A stretch of DNA of 64,000 nt from Roseiflexus sp034432635 (GTDB taxonomy: Bacteria > Chloroflexota > Chloroflexia > Chloroflexales > Roseiflexaceae), in assembly GCA_034432635.1 (NCBI GenBank), contig DAOUBK010000117.1, positions 1 through 64,000 on the forward strand, written 5' to 3'. Both the position numbers and the translations under genes were made by a program. Position 1 is the stretch's first letter, and every line of letters starts with the position of its first letter. The notes under the pieces are model-generated. The model ran no database searches. It worked only from the letters and a program-made list of their open reading frames with translations, and was not told the DNA's origin. Below are positions 18,341 to 29,547 of the stretch, one piece after another.

Positions 18341-18450
18341 GCTGGACGTTGGTCGTTGGCCGTTGCACATTGAAGGTTGGACGTTGCATGCTGAAGGTTG
18401 AAGGTGGGACGTTGGACGTTGAACGTTGGACGTTGGACGTTAGTTGAGGA
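18341..18450. repeat. Degenerate TTGAACG-type heptamer array
   Basis: About 15 imperfect units such as TTGGACG, TTGAAGG and TTGAACG read on the plus strand. The array lies immediately upstream of, and in frame with, the M14 peptidase gene. It is read antisense to that gene, in which direction it contains no stop codon. Confidence 0.85.
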
Positions 18451-18530
18451 TTGTACCGACGTTGCATCTACCCGTCCCTTTCGTATGGCAAGGTCGCACC
18501 ACGGCGGCGCTGGATGCGGAGAGAGGCTGA

Positions 18531-18648
18531 GCGTTGAAGGTTGGAATGTTGAACGTTGAAGATTGAACGTTGAACATTGGACATTGAGCATTGAACGTTG
18601 AAGGTTGGAACGTTGAACGTTAAGGGTTGAAAGTTGAACGTTGAACAT
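18531..18648. repeat. Degenerate TTGAACG-type heptamer array
   Basis: About 16 tandem imperfect heptamers (TTGAACG, TTGGACA, TTGAGCA, TTGAAGG) on the plus strand. The array ends just short of the SNF2 helicase stop codon. Together with the array at 18341-18450 it fills most of the spacer between the helicase and the M14 gene. Confidence 0.88.
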
Positions 18649-18652
18649 GTGC

Positions 18653-21859
<3,207 letters not shown>

Positions 21860-21976
21860 GTGCGCATCTCTGGCATCGATTCATGCTCATTCCGCACCTG
21901 CGCCCGGTGCGCCGCTTTTCTGGAGGATCTGTTGTCGGGAGTGCAGGATTCTGCGTGAAGACGTGAACATCAAAAG

Positions 21977-22004
21977 CATTATACCATGCGCTTTTGGTAT
22001 AATG
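21977..22004. promoter_or_regulatory. Palindrome carrying back-to-back -10 boxes
   Basis: CATTATACCA and TGGTATAATG form perfect 10-base arms around an 8-base spacer. Each arm contains TATAAT, one per strand, and each is preceded by TG-n as in an extended -10. It lies between the divergent SNF2 helicase and dsbA-like genes. It could be two extended -10 promoters, an operator, or both; no good -35 box is visible for either direction. Confidence 0.6.
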
Positions 22005-22045
22005 AGGAAACAGTTGAACCAGACAACGTCTGACAGGAGCACACC

Positions 22046-22804
22046 ATGAGCACACGTTCGCAGCGCGGTCGAGCGGTTCAGACAAAGAAGAGCGGGGGCG
22101 CTTCCCGCACCCTCTATCTGATAATGGGTGCTGTTGTGCTGCTGGTCATTGCAGTTGCCGCGACGATTGCGCTGCAAAACCGACAGACCACAACCGCCAC
22201 ACCGGGGCGCGACCCTGTGCGACCGGCAACCACGGTTGCGATGGGATTTGGCGCCGATGGTTTCTTTTTCAAAGGGAATGCCGATGCGCCGGTAACCGTC
22301 ACCGAATTTTCGGATTATCAGTGCCCTGGATGTGCCTACTATGCGACGATGCTGGCGGCGCAGTTCGAGCAGGAGTACATTGCCACCGGCAAGGTCAGGT
22401 TTGTGTACCATGAATATCCACTGGACGGGCATGTCAATGGTGTGCCGGCAGCCATCGCTGCGCGTTGTGCAGGTGAACAGGGGGCGGGTAACTACTGGGC
22501 GATGCACGATTACCTCTTCACCAACCAGCGCCAGTGGAGCGGTCAGCCCAATCCACAGGCGCAGTTCGTCGCCTATGCGCGGCAGATCGGTCTCGATACC
22601 GCCGCCTTCGAGAGTTGCTACACCAGCAACCGCTTCCGTGATGCGATCAATCAGGCGAAGGCTGCTGGCGATAGGCTGCGTATCCCTGGAACCCCGTCTT
22701 TTGCGGTGAATGGGCAACTGGTCGATACAACCGGCGCGCGCAGTGTGGAGGAGATCTACGCGAAGATGCGCCAGGCGGTAGACCAGGCGCTGGCAGGGCA
22801 GTAG
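22046..22804 (+). CDS. Membrane-anchored DsbA-like thiol:disulfide oxidoreductase
   Basis: A 252-residue protein with a basic N-terminus, one membrane segment (about 23-43) and an extracytoplasmic thioredoxin-fold domain. The active site is C93-P-G-C96 within FSDYQCPGC, and the cis-Pro loop is GTPSFAVNG near residue 217. It belongs to the DsbA/BdbD thioredoxin_4 family and probably makes or isomerises disulfides in secreted proteins. GACAGGAG precedes ATG 22046. The adjacent secD and secF on the same strand fit a role in maturing exported proteins, though secD has its own promoter. Confidence 0.9.
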   Translation: MSTRSQRGRAVQTKKSGGASRTLYLIMGAVVLLVIAVAATIALQNRQTTTATPGRDPVRPATTVAMGFGADGFFFKGNADAPVTVTEFSDYQCPGCAYYATMLAAQFEQEYIATGKVRFVYHEYPLDGHVNGVPAAIAARCAGEQGAGNYWAMHDYLFTNQRQWSGQPNPQAQFVAYARQIGLDTAAFESCYTSNRFRDAINQAKAAGDRLRIPGTPSFAVNGQLVDTTGARSVEEIYAKMRQAVDQALAGQ

Positions 22805-22863
22805 GGTCGAGGGTTGTGGTTGGGAAGGGAAACCCGGCGAACGGTTTGCGCACCTCGCACTCG

Positions 22864-22892
22864 TTGACAGCCCCTTGCCGCATGGCTATAAT
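22864..22892 (+). promoter_or_regulatory. Consensus sigma-70 promoter for secD
   Basis: TTGACA at 22864-22869 and TATAAT at 22887-22892 are separated by exactly 17 bases, a perfect match to the housekeeping consensus. It lies 80 bases before the secD start, so the leader is about 75 bases long. Confidence 0.85.
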
Positions 22893-22972
22893 GCCACAGT
22901 CTGACGTGCAGGCTGCGTGAGTGCAGGTATGCGTCCAGCATTATCACCGATCATCGACAGAGAGATGGTGTC

Positions 22973-24379
22973 GTGCGTAGTCGAGATATCTACTCATTGA
23001 TCTTCATTCTGCTGATTGTCGGCATTGCCCTGTCAATCGTCTTCGCACCAGAGGGGCGCTGGTTGTTCAACCGCGACGTCAGCGTTCGCCTGGGGCTGGA
23101 TTTGCGCGGCGGCATCCAGGTGCTGCTGCGCGCCGCCGAGCCGGTTGAACGGAGTGTGATGCAGACGGCGGCGGGGGTCATCGAACGCCGTATCAACGGC
23201 CTGGGTGTCGCCGAGTCGGTGGTGCAGTTATCGGGAAATGACCGCATTATCGTCGAGATCCCCGGTATTGATAACCCCGAACAGGCAATTGAAACCCTAC
23301 GCGGTACCGGCAAGCTGGAGTTCATTGACACCAAAGGGGAGTTTCTTGCACCAGGCACGATTGTACGCACAACCGGCAGCCCCAATCCGGTTGCGCTACG
23401 TCCTACTGCCACGGTGACCGGCACGGAGGAGATAACGCCAACCGTGGCGGAAGGTCCGATCTACGAGATCATTACCGACGGTAAGGATCTGGACCTGAAC
23501 TCCGTGCAACCACCGCAGATCACCGGCCAGAGCCTGACGAACCAGTTTGCTGTGCCGTTCGCCTTCACCGGCGAGTCGGCGCGTCGTCTGGAGCAGTTCA
23601 CCGCTGCCAACATTCAGCGCCCGATGTGTATTGTGCTCGACAATCAGGTCTTCAGTTGCCCGGTCGTTCAGGCGGCGCTGGTCGGCGGGCGCGGCGAAAT
23701 TACGACGAGCACGCGCCAGGATGCGGAACAGATCTACACGCAACTCAAGTACGGCGCCCTGCCGGTGCCATTGCAGGTCGAGTCGAGCCGAACGGTCTCA
23801 GCGTCGCTTGGGCAGGGGTCAGTCGATGCCAGCATTGTGGCGGGTCTGGTCGGGTTGCTCACGGTAGCGTTGTTCATGATCCTGTTCTACCGCCTGCCCG
23901 GTTTTCTGGCGACGGTGGCGCTGCTGCTCTACACGGTGATCAGTTTTGCGCTGTATCAGTTAATCCCGGTAACGCTGACGCTGCCGGGTATCGCCGGGTT
24001 CATCCTATCGATCGGGGTGGCGGTCGATGCGAATGTGCTGATTTTTGCGCGACTGAAAGAAGAGTTGCGGCGCGGCAGATTGTTGAATGCGTCGATTGAT
24101 GCCGCTTTCGTTGAAGCATGGCCCGCTATCCGCGATTCGAGCGTGGCGACGTTGATTACCTGCACCATCCTGTTCATGTTCGGCAATACCTTTGGCGTGA
24201 GCCTGATCAAGGGGTTTGCGCTGACGCTTGGTTTGGGTATTCTGCTGAGCCTGTTTACGGCGATGATTGTGACGCGCACATTCCTGCATGTGATCAATCC
24301 GTTGCCGTTTGCCCAGAATCCCTGGCTGTACGAACTGAAGGATGCGCCGGGGATGCGTCACGCGCGCGAGGTGGCATAA
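22973..24379 (+). CDS. secD: Protein translocase subunit SecD
   Basis: A 468-residue membrane subunit of the SecDF proton-driven complex, which pulls preproteins through SecYEG. One N-terminal helix precedes the LGLDLRGGIQVLL motif (D1 region). The large periplasmic P1 region includes VEIPGIDNPEQA and the head motif FTGESARRLEQF. The C-terminus has five helices with GIAGFILSIGVAVDANVLIFAR (D4) and a RDSSVATLITC segment. The start is GTG 22973 with GAGAGATGG upstream. secF follows 13 bases after the stop. Confidence 0.95.
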   Translation: MRSRDIYSLIFILLIVGIALSIVFAPEGRWLFNRDVSVRLGLDLRGGIQVLLRAAEPVERSVMQTAAGVIERRINGLGVAESVVQLSGNDRIIVEIPGIDNPEQAIETLRGTGKLEFIDTKGEFLAPGTIVRTTGSPNPVALRPTATVTGTEEITPTVAEGPIYEIITDGKDLDLNSVQPPQITGQSLTNQFAVPFAFTGESARRLEQFTAANIQRPMCIVLDNQVFSCPVVQAALVGGRGEITTSTRQDAEQIYTQLKYGALPVPLQVESSRTVSASLGQGSVDASIVAGLVGLLTVALFMILFYRLPGFLATVALLLYTVISFALYQLIPVTLTLPGIAGFILSIGVAVDANVLIFARLKEELRRGRLLNASIDAAFVEAWPAIRDSSVATLITCTILFMFGNTFGVSLIKGFALTLGLGILLSLFTAMIVTRTFLHVINPLPFAQNPWLYELKDAPGMRHAREVA

Positions 24380-24392
24380 TCGAGAGAAACGT

Positions 24393-25367
24393 ATGGATAA
24401 ACTCGTCAAACTCCGCTACTGGTGGTTTGCACTCTCGCTGGTGATTATTATTCCCGGACTGGTCTCGCTGGCGATCTTTGGGTTGCGTCTGGGTATTGAT
24501 TTCAGCGGCGGTGCGTTGTGGGATATTCAGTTCGTCGAACGCGCGCCGGGTCAACTCGATACCGAACGGATTCGCGCCATCTTTGCGGCGCAGGGGTTCG
24601 AGGGTGCCCTGGTGCAGTTGACCGAGTCGCAGGTTGATGGGCGTACCGTCGCCAGCGCCGTGGTGCGTACCCGTTCGCTGAGTGAAACCGATCCGGAGGC
24701 GCAGCGGCAACAGGTGCTCAATGCGCTCAGCGCAAAGTACGGTCCGGTCAATCAACAGGCGCTGCAATCCGTCGGTGCAACAGTGAGCGCCGAGTCGACG
24801 CGCAGCGCAGTGATTGCGGTGATTGCGGCGTGTGTGGTGATCCTGATCTATCTGACGCTTGCCTTCCGCCGCGCGCCGCACCCGGTGCGCTACGGCGTTT
24901 GCGCCATCCTGGCGATGATCCACGATGTGCTGCTGGTGCTGGGCGTTGCGTCGATCCTGGGAGTGGTGATCGGGTTGGAGGTGGATGCGCTGTTCCTGAC
25001 GGCGCTCCTGACGGTGATCAGTTTCTCGGTGCACGATACGATCGTGGTGTTCGACCGCATCCGCGAGAATCTGGTGAATCGTCGCCCCACCGAAACCTTC
25101 GATGATATTGTCAATCACAGCATTGTGCAAACACTGCCGCGTTCGGTCAATACCCAGTTGACGACGTTCTTTACGCTGATGGCGCTGATCCTCTTTGGCG
25201 GCGAGTCGATCCGCAATCTGGTGCTGATCCTGCTGATCGGGCTGGTCAGCGGCACCTACTCGTCGATCTTCAACGCGGCGCAGTTACTGGTGGTGTGGGA
25301 GAACCGCGAGTGGAGTCGCTGGTTCCGCCGGAGCGCCCCTCCAGGCGCCGAAGCGCCGGCTGCGTAG
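24393..25367 (+). CDS. secF: Protein translocase subunit SecF
   Basis: A 324-residue partner of SecD. It has the N-terminal helix and FGLRLGIDFSGGALWDIQF motif, a short P4 loop, and the C-terminal five-helix bundle with FSVHDTIVVFDRIREN and RSVNTQLTTFFTLMALILFGG, which are the characteristic D5/D6 motifs. ATG 24393 is chosen because it is preceded by GAGAGA and matches the family's usual start; an in-frame codon upstream would overlap secD. The two genes are clearly cotranscribed. Confidence 0.95.
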   Translation: MDKLVKLRYWWFALSLVIIIPGLVSLAIFGLRLGIDFSGGALWDIQFVERAPGQLDTERIRAIFAAQGFEGALVQLTESQVDGRTVASAVVRTRSLSETDPEAQRQQVLNALSAKYGPVNQQALQSVGATVSAESTRSAVIAVIAACVVILIYLTLAFRRAPHPVRYGVCAILAMIHDVLLVLGVASILGVVIGLEVDALFLTALLTVISFSVHDTIVVFDRIRENLVNRRPTETFDDIVNHSIVQTLPRSVNTQLTTFFTLMALILFGGESIRNLVLILLIGLVSGTYSSIFNAAQLLVVWENREWSRWFRRSAPPGAEAPAA

Positions 25368-25440
25368 TTCTGTCTGCCGTCCTTTTGGAGCGGATCCGAA
25401 AGGGTATTCCCGTCTATGTAACGTCAGTCGCGCTACTTTG

Positions 25441-25983
25441 TTACGTAGTATGTCTGCCACCGGTGAGGAGCAGACGGTGGTGAGTCCGCTTCGATGGGCA
25501 GAATGCGTGCTCCGGAAGTCTGTACCTGTGCACAAACGTAAGTTCCAGGCGGGCATGCACTTCGTGAGGGTAGAGCCTGAAGTGGTGATACAGTATCGCA
25601 GGTGGAACGCCAACAGTGCGCAGCAGTGCGTAGGCTCGACGGCGTGGCTGCAAACGGTATAACGGCTTAATCGTGTCGAGCGTAGTGAAGATGAGCAGAC
25701 CATCTGGCCTCATCACCCGGACGAATTCAGCAATGTAGCGTAGTGCGGGTGTGCGATCCGGGATATGCTGGAGCACGCCCCAGCAATAAACCATATCGCA
25801 ACTGTTCGAGGCGATGGGGAGTACATCACTGGCGCTGACAACAAAGTCGGCGCTGGTGAGCGTTGAGTGTATCTGGCGGGCTTTGGCGATCAGGCTTTCC
25901 GAGATGTCTAGCCCGACGTAATGCTCGAAGCGTCTGCGGAATACAACAGCGAGCCGACCGACGCCGCAGCCAAAATCGAGCAC
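25441..25983 (-). CDS. Class I SAM methyltransferase, probably 5'-truncated
   Basis: The frame encodes 180 residues of a Methyltransf_11/25-type protein. It starts directly at motif I (LDFGCGVGRLA) at a GTG, continues with VGLDISESLIAKAR and CDMVYCWGVLQHIPD, and ends after a basic tail. The open frame extends upstream to a stop at 26044-26046 and encodes KRQWKRPKHRSTV just before motif I. Those residues look native but lack a start codon and the usual N-terminal helices. The 5' end has probably been lost, so function is doubtful. It converges with secF and lies downstream of tsaD on the same strand. Confidence 0.6.
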   Translation of the reverse strand: MLDFGCGVGRLAVVFRRRFEHYVGLDISESLIAKARQIHSTLTSADFVVSASDVLPIASNSCDMVYCWGVLQHIPDRTPALRYIAEFVRVMRPDGLLIFTTLDTIKPLYRLQPRRRAYALLRTVGVPPAILYHHFRLYPHEVHARLELTFVHRYRLPEHAFCPSKRTHHRLLLTGGRHTT

Positions 25984-26173
25984 CGTTGACCGGTGTTTCG
26001 GTCGCTTCCATTGACGTTTGTTTGCAGGCTCATACGCAGTTGTTCAGGGCTGGCAGTGCAATCTGATTCTTCCAACAGGCATAGAGTACGTACAGGGCAT
26101 ACATGACATAAGGGGGAAACATCTCTGAACGTGTGGGAGATGGGGGCAGCAGGGATGAGCGGTACAGGCGTAT

Positions 26174-27289
26174 CTACCCGTTCAACGCAAGGTTCGGTTG
26201 GACATCGAGATCCCATCCGTGCTGAATACCTGCATCGAACCGGTAGAAGGCAGCCGCGCCGATCATGGCAGCATTATCGGTACAGAGAGCAATCGGTGGG
26301 ATGCGCACCGGAACCGGGGCGCGCCGGTTGAGTTCCTCACGCAGGCGCAGATTAGCCGCCACACCCCCTGCCAGCAGGATTTCGGCGGCGCCGAACGCGC
26401 GCGCTGCGTCGACTGTCTTTGTCACCAGTACGTCAACGACCGATTCCTGGAAGGCGCGGGCAAGACGTGCCGCGACCGCCGGAGGTAGGTGGGGCGTCGC
26501 GTTTGCCTCAGGTGGTGTGTTGGAGGCGCCGGCGCCGCGTTTGCCGGCACTCTTCGCCGCGCCAGGCTGCAACGCTGCCTCACGTGCCTGATAGTCGCGG
26601 ATCTGGTGGAGGACTGCCGTCTTCAGCCCGCTGAACGAGAAATCGTAACTATCGCGCAACCAGGCGCGTGGCAGGACCACGCCGCCTGGCGCGCCTTCCG
26701 CCACACGCTGAATCGCGGGTCCGCCAGGAAAGCCAAGCCCCAGCAAACGCGCAACTTTGTCGAACGCCTCGCCGGCGGCATCATCGCGCGTCTGTCCGAG
26801 CAACCGGTAGCGTCCGTGTCCTTCGAGCAGCGCTAGCAGCGTATGCCCGCCGCTGACCACCAGCGCAACTAGGGGGAATTGCGGCTCTGGCGCATCCGGC
26901 TGCGCATCGGTCAGCAGCCAGTTGGCGTAGATGTGCGCCTCGATATGGTTGACCCCTACAAACGGCAATTCACGGATCCAGGCGATAGCCTTGGCGACAT
27001 TCAACCCGGTCATCAGCGCGCCTGCCAGCCCTGGTCCATACGTTGCCGCGACGGCGTGAATATCGTTCCAGCCGCTGGGCAGTGGACGGAGCGCCTCGCG
27101 CAACACGGCGTCGATTGTCAGAATATGCTGGCGCGACGCGACTTCGGGCACAATGCCGCCATAGCGCCGATGCTCATCGATCTGTGATGCCACGACGTTG
27201 GAGATGATCGTGCGCCCGCCGCGAATGACGGCTGCTGCCGTTTCGTCGCAGGATGTCTCGATTGCCAGAATGGTAACTTGCCTGTTCAT
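26174..27289 (-). CDS. tsaD: tRNA N6-adenosine threonylcarbamoyltransferase TsaD
   Basis: A 371-residue TsaD/Kae1/Gcp protein that transfers threonylcarbamoyl from TC-AMP to A37 of ANN-decoding tRNAs, together with TsaB and TsaE. The start ILAIETSCDETAAAV, the metal-binding NHIEAH motif, LVVSGGHTLL and the C-terminal LAGGVAANLRLRE and CTDNAAMIGAAA segments are all present. An Ala/Pro-rich insertion of about 35 residues lies in the middle, making the protein slightly longer than usual. ATG 27289 gives the standard N-terminus; 27319 is an in-frame alternative. A TG-G-TACAAT extended -10 (27297-27302) ends seven bases before this ATG, so the transcript may be leaderless. Confidence 0.95.
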   Translation of the reverse strand: MNRQVTILAIETSCDETAAAVIRGGRTIISNVVASQIDEHRRYGGIVPEVASRQHILTIDAVLREALRPLPSGWNDIHAVAATYGPGLAGALMTGLNVAKAIAWIRELPFVGVNHIEAHIYANWLLTDAQPDAPEPQFPLVALVVSGGHTLLALLEGHGRYRLLGQTRDDAAGEAFDKVARLLGLGFPGGPAIQRVAEGAPGGVVLPRAWLRDSYDFSFSGLKTAVLHQIRDYQAREAALQPGAAKSAGKRGAGASNTPPEANATPHLPPAVAARLARAFQESVVDVLVTKTVDAARAFGAAEILLAGGVAANLRLREELNRRAPVPVRIPPIALCTDNAAMIGAAAFYRFDAGIQHGWDLDVQPNLALNG

Positions 27290-27310
27290 GGCGCGTATTG
27301 TACCATTTCC

Positions 27311-27340
27311 TTGACGCATGCGTTGTCGGGCGGGTATACT
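27311..27340 (+). promoter_or_regulatory. Promoter of the DtxR-family gene
   Basis: TTGACG (27311-27316) and TATACT (27335-27340) are separated by 18 bases. The promoter is divergent from tsaD and is followed at once by a palindromic operator. Confidence 0.7.
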
Positions 27341-27349
27341 GTTGCTGGT

Positions 27350-27365
27350 TTTAGGTCTACCTAAA
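27350..27365. promoter_or_regulatory. DtxR/MntR-type operator palindrome
   Basis: TTTAGGT-CT-ACCTAAA has perfect seven-base arms. It resembles operators of DtxR/IdeR/MntR/SirR-type metalloregulators (TTAGGTTNNCCTAA-like). It lies 10 bases after the -10 box, over the expected transcription start, so the regulator downstream probably represses its own gene. Confidence 0.8.
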
Positions 27366-27376
27366 TTATCTGAACC

Positions 27377-28084
27377 ATGCCACTTTCAGAGCACACCGAG
27401 TCCGTCCAGGACTATCTGAAAACCATCTTCGACATTCAGCGCGATCAGGAGCGGGTTTCCACCACGATGCTTGCCGAGCGTTTGGGGAATTCGCCTGCCT
27501 CGGTTACGGGTATGCTCAAAAAACTTGCCTCTCTCAATCTGGTCGACTACGAACCCTACCAGGGGGCCGTGCTGACGCCGGCTGGTGAGAAGATCGCGCT
27601 GGAAGTCATTCGACACCATCGCCTGATCGAGCGTTATCTGGCGGAGGCGTTGGGTGTCCCGTGGGATCGGGTGCACGATGAGGCGGAAAAGTGGGAACAT
27701 GTGTTGTCGGAAGACCTGGAGGATCGGATCGATGCCGTGCTCGGCTACCCGACGACCGATCCGCACGGGGCGCCGATCCCGACCCGCGATGGCACGTTAC
27801 CGCCGCCGCACACCACCCGCCTGAGCGATCTGCAAACGGGCCAGTCGGCAACAGTCGCCGAAGTGAGTGACCACGACCCGGCGATGCTGCGCTACTTTGC
27901 AGAGTTGGGGCTTCGCCCTGGCGTCGATGTGACCGTCGTCGCGGTTGCGCCCTTTGGCGGACCGCTGACTGTGCGGCTGGAAGATGTCGAGCATGCGCTG
28001 GGACGCGAGGTGGCGGGGTATGTCGCCGTGTGTGATGTGACGCCGGTGGAGGCGAGAAAAGATGCGGAGGGGTCACGGGAGTGA
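27377..28084 (+). CDS. DtxR/MntR-family metal-dependent repressor
   Basis: A 235-residue regulator with all three domains of the family. Residues 1-65 are the winged helix (TESVQDYLKTIFDIQ, NSPASVTGMLKKLASLNLV). Residues about 70-140 form the metal-binding and dimerisation domain (HHRLIERYLAEALG, VHDEAEKWEHVLSEDLEDRI). Residues 150-225 form a FeoA/SH3-like domain (LGLRPGVDVTVVAVAPFGGPL). Whether it senses iron or manganese is not clear from sequence alone. No metal transporter gene lies in the window. The operator directly upstream suggests autoregulation. Confidence 0.92.
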   Translation: MPLSEHTESVQDYLKTIFDIQRDQERVSTTMLAERLGNSPASVTGMLKKLASLNLVDYEPYQGAVLTPAGEKIALEVIRHHRLIERYLAEALGVPWDRVHDEAEKWEHVLSEDLEDRIDAVLGYPTTDPHGAPIPTRDGTLPPPHTTRLSDLQTGQSATVAEVSDHDPAMLRYFAELGLRPGVDVTVVAVAPFGGPLTVRLEDVEHALGREVAGYVAVCDVTPVEARKDAEGSRE

Positions 28085-28091
28085 TGGTTTC

Positions 28092-28253
28092 GTCCGCTTG
28101 AGCGGACATCGGCGGGGTGCAGCCTTGCCTGATGGCGTGAAAGCCCTGACGGGCGGTTGGGCGAGTCCGCTTGAGTGGACATCGGCGGGGTGCAACCCTG
28201 CCTGATGGTGTGAAAGCTCTGAGGGGCTGGTGGGCGAGTCCGCTTGAGCGGAC
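28092..28253. repeat. 73-bp tandem repeats with REP-like hairpins
   Basis: The palindrome GTCCGCTTGAGCGGAC begins at 28092, 28165 (one mismatch) and 28238, exactly 73 bases apart. The intervening sequence is also conserved (ATCGGCGGGGTGCARCC, TGGTGTGAAAGCYCTGA). This is two full units plus the hairpin of a third, next to a REP-associated transposase remnant. Confidence 0.9.
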
Positions 28254-28318
28254 TGGCGTGCACTGAGGCAGGGTTTTATCTCGCACCGCACCGAACGTTC
28301 ACAAACAGAGGAAATACC

Positions 28319-28736
28319 ATGACCTATTGGCGACTTCATTATCATATCATCTCATCTGGTCAACGCAAGACCGCCAGCCAACCCTCACTGCCGAACGCGA
28401 GAAGATGTTTTACCGCGTGTTGTACAACAAAGGCAAAGAATTGGGGTTGATTATCCATGCGGCAGGGAATGTGGAAGACCACGTGCACGTCGTTGTATCC
28501 ATCCCGCCGAAACTATCCGTAGCAGATTGTGTCCGCCACTTGAAGGGCGCAAGCGCGTATGCCATCAGTCGCATGGAGGCAGCGATGGTCAATTCAAATG
28601 GCAGAGCGGCTATGGCGCGTTGAGCATTAGCAAAAGGTTGCTGGAAAGCGTCATGGCGTATGCCGCAGGTCAAAAAGAACATCACAGCCAGAATCGTTTG
28701 ATTGGAGCGTATGAAAGAACGGATGATGGAGGATAG
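28319..28736 (+). pseudogene. IS200-like REP-associated (RAYT) Y1 transposase, frameshifted
   Basis: ATG 28319, after AGAGGAAATACC, encodes MTYWRLHYHII. Coding then shifts to the frame that reads WSTQDRQPTLTAE and contains the HUH motif in VEDHVHVVVS. Near 28575-28580 it shifts back to the first frame, which holds WQSGYGALSIS and the Tyr/His-rich end MAYAAGQKEHHSQNRL. The parts together give a full-length single-strand Y1 transposase of the TnpA_REP type, but with two disruptions of opposite sign, so it is probably inactive. The REP-like hairpins on both sides are its expected substrates. Confidence 0.82.
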
Positions 28737-28743
28737 AGATTGC

Positions 28744-28790
28744 GTCTGCTGAAGCAGACTTCCATGAACTGAGGCAGAGGTTTATCCCGC
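28744..28790. repeat. REP-like hairpin on the right of the RAYT remnant
   Basis: GTCTGCT-GA-AGCAGAC (28744-28759) is followed by AACTGAGGCAGAGGTTTATC. On the left of the transposase, the hairpin at 28238 is followed by the near-identical CACTGAGGCAGGGTTTTATC. The element is thus flanked by the same structure in the same orientation on each side. Confidence 0.75.
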
Positions 28791-28799
28791 CTTTCCTAT

Positions 28800-29172
28800 C
28801 AGCCCCGTCACTTCCCGTTTCCTGAGAAGGTCTTTGCACGTATGAACGTTGTTCCTCGTCCAACTGAAGCGGTTACCATTCGATGAACAGCGCTGCCCAA
28901 CCCGCGCTGCCACCTGACACTGCTCCGCAACGTGGCTGAACCCGACCGCCGGGCAGCATGGATGGAAGGAATGGCTGAGGCAGAACCTGATCACGGCTGA
29001 AGCAATCGACCCGATCAGATCGGGGTGCAGAAATGGGGCGCTGGGCACGTTCGACATCTGCCTGCCGCCGATTGAGACCGGCAGGGTGACGGGTGTTGTG
29101 ATACCGCCAGAACCTGCCTCTCCCTGGTGGCAAGCGGAACGCGCACCTCTCGTGCAGACGTGTGGCTCCGTC
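28800..29172. other. Intergenic region without a recognised gene
   Basis: No frame gives a protein-like sequence. It follows the REP/RAYT remnant and is downstream of the minus-strand subtilase pair. Confidence 0.5.
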
Positions 29173-29547
29173 TTACTCGACCGACTCCGGTCGCGGCAGA
29201 TCGGTGGTGATGTCGCCATCTTCAGCGACCTGAACAACGCCGGGCGCGTGGGAGAGTTCGTTGAGGGCGTGTCGGGTGGCGACGATGAAGAGGGTGTTGA
29301 ATGCGGTCGGCTCGCTCACCTGGAGCACTTCTTCACTGAGACCGTGCGCGTCGATCCAGTTCAGCAGTTGGGTGCGCATCTGCCCGTTGTGCTCCCGCAA
29401 CCGACGATACTTCTCTGCACGATTGCAATGCGCCAGTGCTCTGGCATCCGGGCGCTCGATGGTCACAACTGAACGGACGAGGTGCTGCAATCGCTGCTTC
29501 GGTTCTGCCTCAGGCTTCTGTTTATGATTGTTCTGTTGCTCACTCAT
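29173..29547 (-). CDS. Propeptide-like partner of the subtilase
   Basis: A 124-residue soluble protein translated from an ATG that overlaps the subtilase stop by four bases. The N-terminal half is charged and helical. The C-terminal part (ATRHALNELSHAPGVVQVAEDGDI) resembles the last strand of inhibitor-I9-type subtilisin propeptides, in which a PGVVxVxxD motif sits against the active site. It could act in trans as a folding chaperone or inhibitor for the neighbouring protease. This is inference from a short motif and from translational coupling; no full I9 domain is visible. Confidence 0.6.
   Translation of the reverse strand: MSEQQNNHKQKPEAEPKQRLQHLVRSVVTIERPDARALAHCNRAEKYRRLREHNGQMRTQLLNWIDAHGLSEEVLQVSEPTAFNTLFIVATRHALNELSHAPGVVQVAEDGDITTDLPRPESVE

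Noticed and set aside
18341..18648. Heptamer arrays considered as CRISPR
   Set aside because: Units are 7 bases, degenerate and without spacers; no cas genes nearby.
28782..29237. Minus-strand ORF after the RAYT remnant
   Set aside because: No protein-like pattern, overlaps the propeptide-like gene, and no ribosome binding site.
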